Source of the DNA: Hyphomonas polymorpha PS728
Lineage (GTDB): Bacteria > Pseudomonadota > Alphaproteobacteria > Caulobacterales > Hyphomonadaceae
Length of the DNA stretch: 64,000 nt
Direction: 5' to 3'
NCBI RefSeq assembly: GCF_000685315.1
Contig: NZ_ARYM01000008.1
Span: 62,001-126,000, forward strand
Shown: in pieces, positions 8,380 to 19,151 of the stretch
How the letters are laid out: every line of letters begins with the position of its first letter
Numbering within the stretch: the first letter of the stretch is position 1
The notes under the pieces: generated by a model
The model's input: only the letters and a program-made list of their open reading frames with translations
Told to the model about the DNA's origin: nothing
The model's database searches: none
Program-made: the position numbers and the translations under genes

Positions 8380-10347
8380 TCAGCCTGCCGCCAGAAGGGC
8401 CTCTGTTTCCTCCGCCGGGACGGAAAGAATCTGACTGATGACAGTGATCATCGTGCGCTCCTCGATAGGCTTGGAGACGTAGCCGTCAAAGCCCTTGGCG
8501 AGGTATTTCTCCCGGTCTCCATGCATCGAGTCTGCGGTCAGTGCGACCACCGGGACGAGGCGATTGAGGCTACCCGAAGTGCGCAGCCGCTTGAAGGCTT
8601 CGTCACCATCAAGACCCGGCATGTGAATGTCCATCAGCACAATGTCGAAGGTTTCGCGATTCATGATCTCGAGGGCTTCGTTGCCATCGCAGGCTTCGCG
8701 GATGACGATGCCATAATACTCCAGGAAAGAGCGGGCGACGCGGCGGTTGATGCCATTATCGTCCACCACCAGCGCGCGGCAGCCGGTAAGGCCGGTGCGA
8801 GGCGTGCGCACGGGCATGTGTACCATGTTGGATGTGTCGCCCACGCTCATGGTGGAGGGCTGGGCCATGAACTTCAGTGTAAAGATGGAGCCGCGGCCTG
8901 CCTGGCTGACGGCCGTAACATCGCCGCCCATCATGCGGGCGAGGCGCCGGGTAATCGACAGGCCAAGGCCTGTGCCGCCGAACTTGCGGGTGGTGGAGCC
9001 ATCTTCCTGGGCAAAGCTTTCGAAGATGCGGTCCAGCTTGTCTGCCGCGATGCCGACGCCGGTATCGGAGACGTGGATGACGACGCGGTGGGCGCCATTT
9101 TCCTGCGGTTCGGAAGTGACCACGATCATCACTTCCCCCTGGCTGGTGAACTTGATGGCGTTGGAAACCAGATTGCCGACACACTGGCGCACGCGTACCG
9201 GATCGAAGATCAGGCGCGAGGGTACGCTGGGGTCAACAAACAGGCGGATATTGATGCCCTTTTCCTGGGCGGCGGCTTCATGCAATTTGAACAGACCACT
9301 GAGCTTGTGGCGCAGATCGCCCGGCACCGGGGAGAGGTCCATCCGGCCGGCTTCGATCTTCGACAGGTCCAGAATGTCGTTCAGCAGCACCATCAGCGTA
9401 TTGCCGCTGTCGAGGATGACGCCGACCTGTTCGGCCTGCGTCTCCGTCAGCTTGCTATGTGCGAGCACCTGCGCCATGCCGAGGACGCCGTTCAGAGGTG
9501 TACGGATTTCATGGCTCATATTGGCCAGGAATTCCGATTTGAGGCGCGTGGCCTGCTCGGCGCGGTTGAGAGCGTCCCGCAGTTCGTGGGCCTTGCGGCG
9601 TTCCTCGCGCACATCGCGGATATAGGTGATGAATACCATCTCATCGTCGCTGCCCCAACGGGCGCTGGATGTGGAGGCCTGCACACGGATCTTCTCGCCG
9701 CTCTGCGTGAAGGCCTCGGCGTCGGACACATGACGGATCAGCTTGCCATCTTCGATGTCTGAGACGACCTTGTTGCCGAGGGATTTCTGCGGCTCGAAGA
9801 TTTTCACGCCGAACAGGATGCCGACATCATTGCCGAGCAGTTCTTCTTCCGAATAGCCAAGAAGTTCGCAGATGGCGTGGTTGACGTAGTGGATGCGGCT
9901 CACTCGGTCCGTGATGACGATGCCGTGGATGGCATGATCGCAGGCGGCGCGGGCAAGCTCGAAGCGCTTCTGTGCCGCGTCGCGTTCCTCAGCCAGTTCT
10001 GTAACCTCGTGGGAACAGGCCAGGGCGCCATTTTCCGTCGGCGTGATGACGGTTTTCATCACCTTGCCGAGCATCTTCGCGGCGCGGCCATGGCCGGTCA
10101 TGTAAGTGATCGGCTCACCGGTCTCGATCACCTTGATGACGTTTTTCGTCATCTCAGACTCCCGATAGGCGGGGTCGAACTCGAAGACGCGCATACCGAC
10201 GACGCTGCCGCCCCCCGGCAGGATTGATTCGTTCATCAAGCGGTTGGCGTCGATCCATTGAAGATCAATGATCGCGCCATTTTCGTCACGCACCGGAGCA
10301 ATTTCACAAACGACAACTGGCAGCAGGTCAAACAGACGTGCATCCAT
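8380..10347 (-). CDS. Hybrid sensor histidine kinase with PAS domains and receiver
   Basis: This 655-residue cytoplasmic hybrid kinase has no membrane segment. An N-terminal PAS-like region (about 5-110) is followed by a second PAS domain with PAC (about 130-250), a coiled linker, a HisKA domain with phospho-acceptor H279 in MSHEIRTPLNG, an HATPase domain with the N, G1 (SDTGVGIA) and G2 (GGTGLGLSI) boxes, and a C-terminal receiver with phospho-acceptor D573 (LMDIHMPGLDG). It probably senses an internal redox or ligand cue and hands phosphate to an Hpt protein or acts within its own receiver; no separate regulator is adjacent. AAGGATT precedes the ATG. Confidence 0.9.
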   Translation of the reverse strand: MDARLFDLLPVVVCEIAPVRDENGAIIDLQWIDANRLMNESILPGGGSVVGMRVFEFDPAYRESEMTKNVIKVIETGEPITYMTGHGRAAKMLGKVMKTVITPTENGALACSHEVTELAEERDAAQKRFELARAACDHAIHGIVITDRVSRIHYVNHAICELLGYSEEELLGNDVGILFGVKIFEPQKSLGNKVVSDIEDGKLIRHVSDAEAFTQSGEKIRVQASTSSARWGSDDEMVFITYIRDVREERRKAHELRDALNRAEQATRLKSEFLANMSHEIRTPLNGVLGMAQVLAHSKLTETQAEQVGVILDSGNTLMVLLNDILDLSKIEAGRMDLSPVPGDLRHKLSGLFKLHEAAAQEKGINIRLFVDPSVPSRLIFDPVRVRQCVGNLVSNAIKFTSQGEVMIVVTSEPQENGAHRVVIHVSDTGVGIAADKLDRIFESFAQEDGSTTRKFGGTGLGLSITRRLARMMGGDVTAVSQAGRGSIFTLKFMAQPSTMSVGDTSNMVHMPVRTPRTGLTGCRALVVDDNGINRRVARSFLEYYGIVIREACDGNEALEIMNRETFDIVLMDIHMPGLDGDEAFKRLRTSGSLNRLVPVVALTADSMHGDREKYLAKGFDGYVSKPIEERTMITVISQILSVPAEETEALLAAG

Positions 10348-10446
10348 CGAGCGAATCCTTAGGCCATCTATTTCTTTTTAAGGAAACATCAGCGTACAAG
10401 CTTAACGGAGCGTTGATATTTCGCGCTTTTGGGGCGTGGTTTTGCT

Positions 10447-12225
10447 TCAGGCGGGGCAGCAGAGACTCAGGATCTCGTGGCCCTTCAGGGCATCCATGGC
10501 TGCTTTGTAGCCAGCTTCGACAGAAGCCTCATAAGCTTTCCAGTCTCGCAGTTCTATGTCAGGCAGTTCCGGCAGAATCAGAATGTCGGCCTTGTCGCGC
10601 GGGGTGAGACGGTCATCCCGGATGGTGGCGGCGCGCATCAGGAGGCCGGCGATTGGTGGCGGAGACGAGAAACCGCGCTTGAACACCCATTGCCAGAAAT
10701 TTTCGGGATGGACGAATTCCTCCCGGTTCAGACCATCCCGGATGGCCGATACATCCGAGCCGATGACAAAGCCTTGATGCAGTTCCCGCATCGATTCGAC
10801 GGGGAAATTGTCGAGTACGGCGCCGTCGACGAGGATATCTTCCCCTTCGACGAAGGGCGGCAGGATGCCCGGCAGGGAGATGGTGGCGCGCAGGGCTGTG
10901 CGCAGCAGACCGCAGCGGTGCAGCTTGGCCTGACCGTCGGTGAGGTTGGTGGAAAGGGCGAAGAAGGGGATTTGCAGGTCGCCGATGTCAATCTCGCCGA
11001 AGTGTTCCTGCAGGCGCTGGTTGACGCGCTTGCCTTTCACCATGCCGACCACGGGCAGAGTATAGTCGCCCAGGGGATTGGTTTCGACGAAGGCCTTGCG
11101 GATACGCCGGTCGATTTCCTCGTCACTCCAGCCGATGGCGACACAGGCGGCGACAACCGCCCCCATGGAGGCCCCGCCGGCAAAGTCTATCGGGATGCCC
11201 AGTTCACGGATGGCGCGGATGGCGCCGATATGGCTGTAGGCCCGCGCGCCGCCGCCAGAGAGTACGAGGCCGACAGACCGGCCAGTCATGATGCGGGCCA
11301 GGCGCATGGCATCGGCGCCATTATCGCCCTGCCAGTGGAAAAGGCGCTTCGCCCCTGCCGCCTGCAGCCATTCCTGCGGACGGGAGGCGCGGCGCTCCGC
11401 GCCCGGATGGATGAGGACAATGTCGATGAGCTTGAGGCGCTGGGCAGGAGAAGTGTCTTCGGGCATCAGCGGGGTAGACGGGCGCGCATCAGAGCGGGCC
11501 AGCACCCAGATCCGGTCTGCCTGGCGCGTTGACAGGCGGAACCAGGGCGTGTCGCCGATCGCGGCGATCAGGATGACCGCGTCATACTCGGTTTCCAGTT
11601 GGTCGAAGAAGGCGGCGGGCTTTTCGCTCCCTTCGGTCTCCTCAACAATGACGGCCCGCTTCCCAAAGCGGGCAAGAGCGGATTTCAGCGCCCGGGCGCG
11701 CAGGCCAAGGTCGATGGTGGGGGAGGTGGAGAGGAGGGTGTAAACCTTGGGGGCGGCTTCGCCGGTGCGTTGATCCCCCCTGCCCAGACGGCGCAGGATG
11801 ATGCGGATCATGCCTTCCAGAAGCTCGGGCTCTGACTTGACCAGCAGCTTCCAGCCTGCCCGCGACAGGGCGATGACCTCAGAATCCCGCAGGGCATAGA
11901 CCGAGCCTGAATGGGGCCTGTCTTGTCCTTCGCCCTCGGTATTGCTGCCTACACCGCCCAGGAACAGAGCCATCTCGCCGACTGGCTCGCCGGGGCGGAT
12001 ATGGCCGACGAACTCGCCTTTGGCGCCGAAGGCACCGAGCGCGCCCGACAGGACGAAATAGATGGAATCAGCCGGCTCTCCAGCCAGAAACAGCGGCTGG
12101 CCGGCGGGCAGGGCGAACCAGCGGGCCTCCTTGCCGGCGGAGCGCATAGCCCGCTGGGAGACGTCCTTCAGAAGAGGGATCGTCTTCAGATCGGGGGTAA
12201 TTTCCTTGCGTAGGAGGCCGAACAT
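10447..12225 (-). CDS. Cyclic nucleotide-binding-domain patatin-like phospholipase
   Basis: This 592-residue protein has the NTE/RssA-like architecture. An N-terminal cyclic-nucleotide-binding fold spans about residues 15-140 (LAGEPADSIYFVLSGALG). A middle region of about 150-310 resembles the linker found in CNMP-patatin proteins. The patatin domain begins near 318 with GGGARAYSHIGAI as the oxyanion loop, nucleophile S353 in GASMG, and the dyad Asp D467 in DGA. It should hydrolyse membrane phospholipids or lysophospholipids, possibly gated by a nucleotide. There are no clear membrane spans. It stands alone on the minus strand, divergent from mccB. Confidence 0.9.
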   Translation of the reverse strand: MFGLLRKEITPDLKTIPLLKDVSQRAMRSAGKEARWFALPAGQPLFLAGEPADSIYFVLSGALGAFGAKGEFVGHIRPGEPVGEMALFLGGVGSNTEGEGQDRPHSGSVYALRDSEVIALSRAGWKLLVKSEPELLEGMIRIILRRLGRGDQRTGEAAPKVYTLLSTSPTIDLGLRARALKSALARFGKRAVIVEETEGSEKPAAFFDQLETEYDAVILIAAIGDTPWFRLSTRQADRIWVLARSDARPSTPLMPEDTSPAQRLKLIDIVLIHPGAERRASRPQEWLQAAGAKRLFHWQGDNGADAMRLARIMTGRSVGLVLSGGGARAYSHIGAIRAIRELGIPIDFAGGASMGAVVAACVAIGWSDEEIDRRIRKAFVETNPLGDYTLPVVGMVKGKRVNQRLQEHFGEIDIGDLQIPFFALSTNLTDGQAKLHRCGLLRTALRATISLPGILPPFVEGEDILVDGAVLDNFPVESMRELHQGFVIGSDVSAIRDGLNREEFVHPENFWQWVFKRGFSSPPPIAGLLMRAATIRDDRLTPRDKADILILPELPDIELRDWKAYEASVEAGYKAAMDALKGHEILSLCCPA

Positions 12226-12349
12226 GCCGGTGTTACCTGAACTCTCGAGAGGGCAGCTGCAAGACCTCTAGCACAAAAGAGTTTACCAACGGGTGACAGC
12301 CCGAAGCCGGGCGGTTAATCCTGCCGCAACGAAAAGTAAGGGAGGGCCC

Positions 12350-13957
<1,608 letters not shown>

Positions 13958-13962
13958 GCGAT

Positions 13963-13996
13963 CCCCTCGCCGCATGTCTGCGGGAGGGGCGCTTTT
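13963..13996 (+). terminator. Rho-independent terminator of mccB
   Basis: The arms CCCCTC-G-CCGCA (13963-13974) and TGCGGGAGGGG (13979-13989) pair over 11 base pairs with a single bulged G and a 4-base loop, followed by CGC and four Ts (13993-13996). It lies 6 bases after the mccB stop, so the downstream pathway genes are not simply co-transcribed with mccB. Confidence 0.75.
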
Positions 13997-14020
13997 GAAA
14001 GGGCAGGGTGCCTGCTTGGT

Positions 14021-14515
14021 TCAGAGCTGGACGTGCTTGCTCTTGCCAAGGTCTGGCTGCTCGTCCGTGATGTTGGCTTTGGTGACTTCAAAGAACACGC
14101 CGAGGGCGGATTTGTCCGATGCCCAGAGCGCAGCATCATGCGGCACGAATTTCAACATCATGAGTTTGGGGTCTTCAGGGCCGTCGGGATACCAGGCTTC
14201 GACCATTGGGCCCCAGAATTTCTCGATGGTGGCTTTGTCATGGTGCGGAGCAAGTTCCCCGCGCACGCAGGCCTGATAGTCGCTGTCGATGTGGCACATA
14301 TGGACCATGCCGGGCGATTGGAGGACTGTTTGCCCAAGTTCGCTGGTCTTGTCTGAGTAGAAGTAGATGATGCCGGCTTCTTCATCCACCTGCGGCGCCA
14401 TCGGCTGCATATGCTGATCATGATCGGGCGAGCCCAGCATGACGCACCGGCTACCCTTGATTTCTTCCAGCAGCTGGCGTTGCGGATTCTGTTCAAATTT
14501 CTTCAGATTGGCCAT
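14021..14515 (-). CDS. Pyridoxamine 5'-phosphate oxidase-family (general stress 26-like) protein
   Basis: This 164-residue protein has the split-barrel flavin-binding fold of the PNPOx-like superfamily, in the stress-protein-26 branch. Family-like features are the opening LLEEIKGSRCVMLGS (about 15-29), the strand IIYFYSDKTSEL, and the closing FWGPMVEAWYPDGPEDPKL stretch. It probably binds FMN, F420 or haem; no true vitamin B6 role should be assumed. The ATG at 14515 has AAGGAGAG just upstream. It converges on mccB, with the terminator at 13963 in between, and is divergent from the quinone-reductase-like gene at 14684. Confidence 0.8.
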   Translation of the reverse strand: MANLKKFEQNPQRQLLEEIKGSRCVMLGSPDHDQHMQPMAPQVDEEAGIIYFYSDKTSELGQTVLQSPGMVHMCHIDSDYQACVRGELAPHHDKATIEKFWGPMVEAWYPDGPEDPKLMMLKFVPHDAALWASDKSALGVFFEVTKANITDEQPDLGKSKHVQL

Positions 14516-14683
14516 ATCGCTCTCCTTGGGATGTCCCTGCCCAACGCGGAGTGTGCGCGCATGTTCCCTCATGGGGAGGACGGGGCCCCGTGTTCTGAAG
14601 GTCCGGAAAGATGTATAAGGACACCTACCTATCAACCTGAGCGGATTTTGCGGGTAGCGCTTGTCTCCAGAGGAGGCTCAGTC

Positions 14684-15271
14684 ATGACCCAGACCATCTG
14701 CATCATCGACGGACATCCTGACCCGGACCCCGCCCGGCTTTGCCGCGCGCTGGCGGCCTCCTATGCCGAGGGCGCCATTTCGGCGGGATATGAGGTCACC
14801 CGCATCAACATCTGGGAACTGAAGATCCCGCATCTGGAAAAGAATGAGGATTTCCTCACCCCGCCCTCTGAACCGATCCTGAGCGAGCGGGAGAAAATCA
14901 CGGCCGCTGATCATATCGTCATCCTATTTCCGCTCTGGCTGGGCGGGATGCCGTCAAAGTTGCGGGCCTTCTTCGAGCAGGCGGCGCGAGGCGGGTTCTT
15001 TGTGGCAGATCCGGAGAAAGCGGGGAACTGGCCGCGCCAGATGATGGCGGGCAAATCGGCGCGTGTCGTGATCACCATGGGAATGCCCGGCTCGGTTTAC
15101 CGCGTGCTCATGGATGCGGGCAGCCTGAAGGCACTTGAGCGCGGGATTCTGGGCCTTTCCGGCTTCCGTCCGGTTCGCCATACCATCCTTGGTGGGGCTG
15201 CGGATGTCTCGTCTGAGCGGTTCCATGCCTGGAAAAGCCAGATGTGGGAACTCGGGCATTCTGCAGCATAG
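14684..15271 (+). CDS. NAD(P)H-quinone-reductase-like flavodoxin-fold protein
   Basis: This 195-residue protein has the flavodoxin-like fold of the DT-diaphorase/KefF/MdaB group, which reduces quinones with NAD(P)H using FMN or FAD. Typical stretches are ICIIDGHPDPD at the N-terminus (phosphate-binding loop), the DHIVILFPLWLGGMPSKLR motif near 77-95, and a GMPGSVYR loop. The start is the ATG at 14684 with AGGAGG 8 bases upstream; an open frame extends further upstream but has no support. No electron-transfer partner is adjacent. A role in detoxification of quinones or electrophiles is likely by family. Confidence 0.82.
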   Translation: MTQTICIIDGHPDPDPARLCRALAASYAEGAISAGYEVTRINIWELKIPHLEKNEDFLTPPSEPILSEREKITAADHIVILFPLWLGGMPSKLRAFFEQAARGGFFVADPEKAGNWPRQMMAGKSARVVITMGMPGSVYRVLMDAGSLKALERGILGLSGFRPVRHTILGGAADVSSERFHAWKSQMWELGHSAA

Positions 15272-15402
15272 ACTGCAGAGGCGTTAATCCTGCCACAAAA
15301 TAGCCTTCAGACTGACAGGCTTTTAACGGATCGATGTTCGCGTTCATGCGTCCTTCATGCAAGGCGCCGGCCAACCCGGTGTCAGTCAAAGGAGTGAAAC
15401 AC

Positions 15403-15693
15403 ATGATCCGCGTAACCCTGATTTCCGCTGCTGCTCTTGTTGGTGCCATGGGCGCCTACGCCGATGAAAAGACGACGTTTGCCGACGTTGACACAAATGC
15501 CGATGGCGTGATCAGCGCTTCGGAGTTCATCGCTCACAAGACCGCTGACGGCAAATATACCGAAGTGGAAGCTGCCGCGAAGTTCGAGGAAGCTGCCGGT
15601 ATGGACGGCCAGATCACCGAAGCCGACTGGGAAGCGATGAAGGCTGAGCGCAAAGCCGACAAAGCCGACTCCACGGGTGATACCAACTGGTAA
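15403..15693 (+). CDS. Small exported EF-hand protein
   Basis: This 96-residue protein has a clear signal peptide (about residues 1-20, ending GAMGAYA) and then one good EF-hand loop, DTNADGVISASE, followed by a second degenerate one around GMDGQITEADW. It should be a periplasmic calcium-binding protein. Lysines and acids dominate the C-terminus (KADKADS). AAAGGAG precedes the ATG at 15403; an upstream in-frame ATG is not supported. A larger four-EF-hand exported protein lies at 51258. No partner gene is adjacent. Confidence 0.8.
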   Translation: MIRVTLISAAALVGAMGAYADEKTTFADVDTNADGVISASEFIAHKTADGKYTEVEAAAKFEEAAGMDGQITEADWEAMKAERKADKADSTGDTNW

Positions 15694-15702
15694 TCCTACC
15701 AG

Positions 15703-15732
15703 TCTGAAGATCCCATCCGTCTCGATCTTCAG
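15703..15732 (+). other. 10-bp inverted repeat after EF-hand gene
   Basis: TCTGAAGATC and GATCTTCAGA form a perfect 10-bp stem with a 10-base loop, 9 bases past the EF-hand stop. No T run follows directly, so it may be an mRNA 3' protective stem or, with the next hairpin, part of a composite terminator. Confidence 0.5.
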
Positions 15733-15762
15733 ATATGACATGACCTTTCAGCGTCATGACAG

Positions 15763-15789
15763 GGCCTGTCTCTCTTTGAGAGGCAGGCC
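15763..15789 (+). terminator. Strong hairpin, probable end of EF-hand transcript
   Basis: GGCCTGTCTCT and AGAGGCAGGCC pair over 11 bp with one G-T wobble around the loop CTTTG. What follows (ttcgtcg) is only weakly T-rich, so intrinsic termination is plausible but not certain. Together with 15703-15732 it fills the gap before the acyltransferase. Confidence 0.45.
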
Positions 15790-15932
15790 TTCGTCGCGTT
15801 GGCGGGTGCGGGTTTTCCTCAGGAATGGACCAGCTTCCCAACGCAGCTACTGGACATTTCCCCCCGGCTGAAGTCGATGGGGAACCAGCGGCTTCTTGCG
15901 CCGCCGAAACGCTGCGTAAGAGTGTACCACCC

Positions 15933-16958
15933 ATGCCCGAGACGGCGAATCGATTTGATTTCATCCGGCTGGCGCTCGCTGCCGGTGTGTTCGTCTATCA
16001 TGGCACTGCGATCGGCGCGGCGCAGCCCTTCGGGCCGCTGGAGTGGTCGCTTTCCCATATTGCCGAATTGTCGATCCAGGGCTTCTTCATTGTCTCTGGT
16101 CTGCTGGTCGCAGGCTCTTTTGAGCGTGCCTCGAGCCTTCTGGATTATGTGGGCAAACGAGCCCGCCGCCTGTATCCCGCCTATGCGGCGATCATCCTTG
16201 TGCCGGCGGCGATCAGCCTTGCCATGATGCGGGATGTTCAGGGCGTTGCGAGCTATCTGGGGGCCAATCTTGTCTTCCTGAATTTTCTCTCGCCCACGCT
16301 TCCGGGGCTGTTTGAGGGTAACCGTTTTCCGGAGGTGAACGGCGCGCTGTGGACGCTGAAAATCGAGGTGATGTTCTATATCGCCCTGCCGATTATCCTC
16401 CTTGTGCTGAGGAGATTTGGGGCGTTCTGGTGGGTTCTGATCGCGGTGATTTACGCGGCCGGGGAGGCATGGGCCTATTTTGTGCCGCAACTGGCGCCGG
16501 GCGCGTATGGGCCCGAGCTGGGGCGCCAGCTGCCGGGCCAGATGGCCTTTTTCGCCATGGGCATTGCGCTTTGGAAGGCTTCCCCCGGCATACAAGGGCG
16601 CTGGGCGGCGCTGGCGCTGTGCGGCACGGCACTTCTCGGAGCAAGTTTTCTCTATCCGTTTCTGGAGCCGCTGAGAGCTTTCGCGCTGGCCGGAGTCATC
16701 GGCGCGATTGCCTGGGCGCCGGGGCCAAAGCTCAATGTGGCGCGCTATGGTGATGTCAGCTATGGGCTCTACATAACCCACTTTCCGATCCTGCAGGCCC
16801 TCGCCGCCGCCGGGCTGGCTACCAGCCTGGGACTTGCGGCTTACCTTGCCCTTGCGACAGCGCTGACCCTCGCCGCCAGCTTCGCGCTGTGGCACCTTGT
16901 CGAGAAGCCTGCCTTGCGCCCGTCCAGCCACTATCGCAGGGTGGCCAGAGAAAGTTGA
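15933..16958 (+). CDS. Acyltransferase family 3 membrane protein
   Basis: This 341-residue integral membrane protein belongs to the acyltransferase-3 (OafA/YrhL) family that O-acylates surface sugars or lipids. The diagnostic N-terminal RFDFIRLALA motif (about 7-16) is followed by a VYHG stretch in the first helix, where the family has its catalytic-type His. About ten hydrophobic helices follow, with the ALWTLKIEVMFY motif in the middle and YGLYITHFPI near the end. The ATG at 15933 is chosen because it places the family motif at the N-terminus; the ribosome site is weak and an upstream in-frame ATG would add 36 residues. No polysaccharide cluster surrounds it. Confidence 0.85.
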   Translation: MPETANRFDFIRLALAAGVFVYHGTAIGAAQPFGPLEWSLSHIAELSIQGFFIVSGLLVAGSFERASSLLDYVGKRARRLYPAYAAIILVPAAISLAMMRDVQGVASYLGANLVFLNFLSPTLPGLFEGNRFPEVNGALWTLKIEVMFYIALPIILLVLRRFGAFWWVLIAVIYAAGEAWAYFVPQLAPGAYGPELGRQLPGQMAFFAMGIALWKASPGIQGRWAALALCGTALLGASFLYPFLEPLRAFALAGVIGAIAWAPGPKLNVARYGDVSYGLYITHFPILQALAAAGLATSLGLAAYLALATALTLAASFALWHLVEKPALRPSSHYRRVARES

Positions 16959-16973
16959 AACAGGAAAATCCCA

Positions 16974-17774
16974 ATGCGTGACTCAGAATATGATCTGATC
17001 CGGTTTGAAGCCACGGAAGAGGGGCTTGCGGTCGTTACGCTGAACCGGCCTGATGTGCATAATGCCTTCAATGCCGAACTGATCGCCGAGTTGACGGATG
17101 TGTTCACGATGATTTCGGAACAGCCGACCATTCGCATGATGATCCTGCGTGGTGAGGGGCCTTCATTTTCTGCGGGCGCAGACCTCAACTGGATGAAGCG
17201 CGCGGCGCTGCATTCGCGTGACGACAATGAGACGGACGCGCTGCGCCTGGCCGAGATGTTGCGGCGCCTCTATGAGATGCCGCAAATGACACTGGCGCTG
17301 GTGCAGGGCGCGGCCATGGGCGGGGGCGCGGGTCTCGTGGCGGCGTGCGATGTGGCAATTGCCAAGGCGGGTACCCAGTTCCGCTTTTCCGAAGTGCGCC
17401 TCGGTCTCACGCCGGCCACCATCAGCCCCTTTGTAGTGCAGGCCATTGGCCCGCGTTGGGCGAAGGCGCTGTTTCTGACGGCGGATGGTTTTGATGCGGC
17501 GTATGCGGAGAAAATCGGCCTGGTGCATTATGTGGCCGAAGACGACGTGAAGATGGGCGAGCTTCAGGAGCATATAGCGCGGCTGGTGTTCTCGGCTGCT
17601 CCCGGGGCTGTGGCCGATGCCAAGCAACTGGTCGTAGATGTCACCGGAATGGAAATCGATACTTCTCTGATGCACACCACCGCCAAGCGGATCGCGGCGC
17701 GCCGTGTCTCCGAAGAGGGGAAGGAGGGCATCGCCGCTTTCCTCGAAAAGCGCGCCCCCTCCTGGAAGAGGTGA
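16974..17774 (+). CDS. liuC: Methylglutaconyl-CoA hydratase (enoyl-CoA hydratase family)
   Basis: This 266-residue crotonase-fold enzyme most likely hydrates 3-methylglutaconyl-CoA to HMG-CoA in leucine breakdown. The oxyanion-hole motifs are present: FSAGADLNWMKR (about 63-74), whose DLNWM form is typical of the LiuC/GnyH/AUH group, and GAAMGGGAGL (about 109-118). The catalytic Glu lies in FRFSEVRLGL (about 137-146). The ATG at 16974 is 15 bases after the acyltransferase stop. The specific substrate is inferred from the motif form and from ivd, mccB and mccA lying in the same 17-kb region; a general enoyl-CoA hydratase role is the alternative. Confidence 0.85.
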   Translation: MRDSEYDLIRFEATEEGLAVVTLNRPDVHNAFNAELIAELTDVFTMISEQPTIRMMILRGEGPSFSAGADLNWMKRAALHSRDDNETDALRLAEMLRRLYEMPQMTLALVQGAAMGGGAGLVAACDVAIAKAGTQFRFSEVRLGLTPATISPFVVQAIGPRWAKALFLTADGFDAAYAEKIGLVHYVAEDDVKMGELQEHIARLVFSAAPGAVADAKQLVVDVTGMEIDTSLMHTTAKRIAARRVSEEGKEGIAAFLEKRAPSWKR

Positions 17775-17787
17775 CCGGGCGCCCTCG

Positions 17788-18123
17788 TCAGTCGGGGGAG
17801 AGGTCTACATTGAGGCCGAAATTGCTCAACGTGACCTCAAGCGCCGTGACCGGATTGACCCCGGTTAGCGCTTCTATCTGTCCTCGGAATATGTACGCCA
17901 GCAGCGCGAACATGATGATGTAGACAATAAACTGCATCAGCGATTTCAGAATGAAAGCGCCTGCGCTGCCGATAACGAGGCCGATGGCGCCCATGATCAG
18001 CGCGCCCTGTATCGGCGAAATGCCGTCCGTCACGAGGCCCTGATTATAGCCGAGATAGGCGCCGATGCCGCCGCCGATGACGCCTGCCAGGCTGGCGAGC
18101 CCGGTTCCGGAATTGTAGGCCAT
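17788..18123 (-). CDS. Small glycine-rich membrane protein
   Basis: This 111-residue protein has a glycine-rich N-terminal hydrophobic stretch (about 9-25), a second one around GALIMGAIGLVIGSAGAF (about 40-57) and a third near 63-82 (FIVYIIMFALLAYIF), so it is an inner-membrane protein of three helices. I do not recognise the family. AAGGGGGA precedes the ATG at 18123. It converges on the hydratase gene with 13 bases between the stops and is divergent from the DUF817 gene. Confidence 0.6.
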   Translation of the reverse strand: MAYNSGTGLASLAGVIGGGIGAYLGYNQGLVTDGISPIQGALIMGAIGLVIGSAGAFILKSLMQFIVYIIMFALLAYIFRGQIEALTGVNPVTALEVTLSNFGLNVDLSPD

Positions 18124-18254
18124 GGGGTCCCCCTTGGTTTCAGACCGGTTAAGCATTACGCGATTGCGCGGGCCCCACAAAGCCAGAAATTTACCGTCAT
18201 CCGGTACTCCGGCTGCCATGTTGCCGCCCCGGTTTGCCGCGAAGGGAAACAGCC

Positions 18255-19151
18255 ATGACGCCAGATGGAAACGTTTCCCACGCCGCCCGCCTTCGCGCCC
18301 GCCTCCACGCCGCGCGGGAGGGCTTGCGTGCGCGTTATGTGAAAGGGCCGTGGAGCCTTGGTGTATTCGAGTTTGTCAGTTTCGGCATCAAGCAGGCCTG
18401 GGCCTGCCTGTTTGGCGGGGCAATGCTGGGGTTGCTGCTCCTCACGCACTTTTTCTATCCGGAGGGGGCGGCGCTCTCGCGCTATGATTTCCTGGTGATT
18501 GCGGCGGTGGCCCTGCAGGCTGGGCTGCTGCTCAGCGGCCTGGAAACCTGGGAAGAAGCGCGGGTGATCTTCGTGTTCCATGTTGTGGGTACGGTCATGG
18601 AGCTGTTCAAGACCGGCGCCGGCAGCTGGATCTATCCGGAGGAGAGCTTCCTGCGGATTGGCGCCGTGCCGCTGTTTTCGGGTTTCATGTATGCGGCGGT
18701 CGGTTCTTATCTCGCCCGCGTGTGGCGCATCTTTGAGTTCCGCTTCACGCGGTTTCCACCGCTCTGGCTGCAGGGCCTGCTGGCGCTGGCGATCTACGTG
18801 AACTTTTTTGCGCATCACTGGACAGTAGACATCCGCTACGGCCTCTTTGCCGCCACCGCGCTGATCTACCTGCGCACGCTGGTCTGGTTCCGGCCGGATG
18901 AAATCCACAGGCCGATGCCGCTGCTGATCGGCTTTTTTCTGGTGGCAGTGTTTATCTGGTTTGCCGAGAACCTTGGAACATTTGCACGCGCCTGGACCTA
19001 TCCGGGGCAAGAAAATGGCTGGGAAATGGTGTCTTTATCGAAGCTCGGATCATGGTATCTGCTGATGATCATCAGTTTCGTCCTGGTAGCCAGCGTGCAC
19101 TGGGGCCGGGGAGGCAAGACCAGTGACCATAACCAAGCTGCTCGTCGCTAA
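18255..19151 (+). CDS. DUF817 integral membrane protein
   Basis: This 298-residue membrane protein matches the DUF817 family, whose function is unknown. After a basic N-terminal helix (RLRARLHAAREGLRARY) come about eight hydrophobic helices. Family-like stretches are FVSFGIKQAWACLFGG (about 40-55), TVMELFKTGAGSWIYPE (about 112-128) and NFFAHHWTVDIR. The ATG at 18255 follows GAAGGGAAAC. The end overlaps the GTG start of mccA by 29 bases, so the two genes are translationally linked, which is odd for an apparently unrelated membrane protein. Confidence 0.82.
   Translation: MTPDGNVSHAARLRARLHAAREGLRARYVKGPWSLGVFEFVSFGIKQAWACLFGGAMLGLLLLTHFFYPEGAALSRYDFLVIAAVALQAGLLLSGLETWEEARVIFVFHVVGTVMELFKTGAGSWIYPEESFLRIGAVPLFSGFMYAAVGSYLARVWRIFEFRFTRFPPLWLQGLLALAIYVNFFAHHWTVDIRYGLFAATALIYLRTLVWFRPDEIHRPMPLLIGFFLVAVFIWFAENLGTFARAWTYPGQENGWEMVSLSKLGSWYLLMIISFVLVASVHWGRGGKTSDHNQAARR

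Noticed and set aside
8521..9762. Long 413-residue frame on the plus strand opposite the hybrid histidine kinase
   Set aside because: The minus strand encodes a full kinase with all catalytic motifs; the antisense frame has no known motif and is a high-GC mirror frame.
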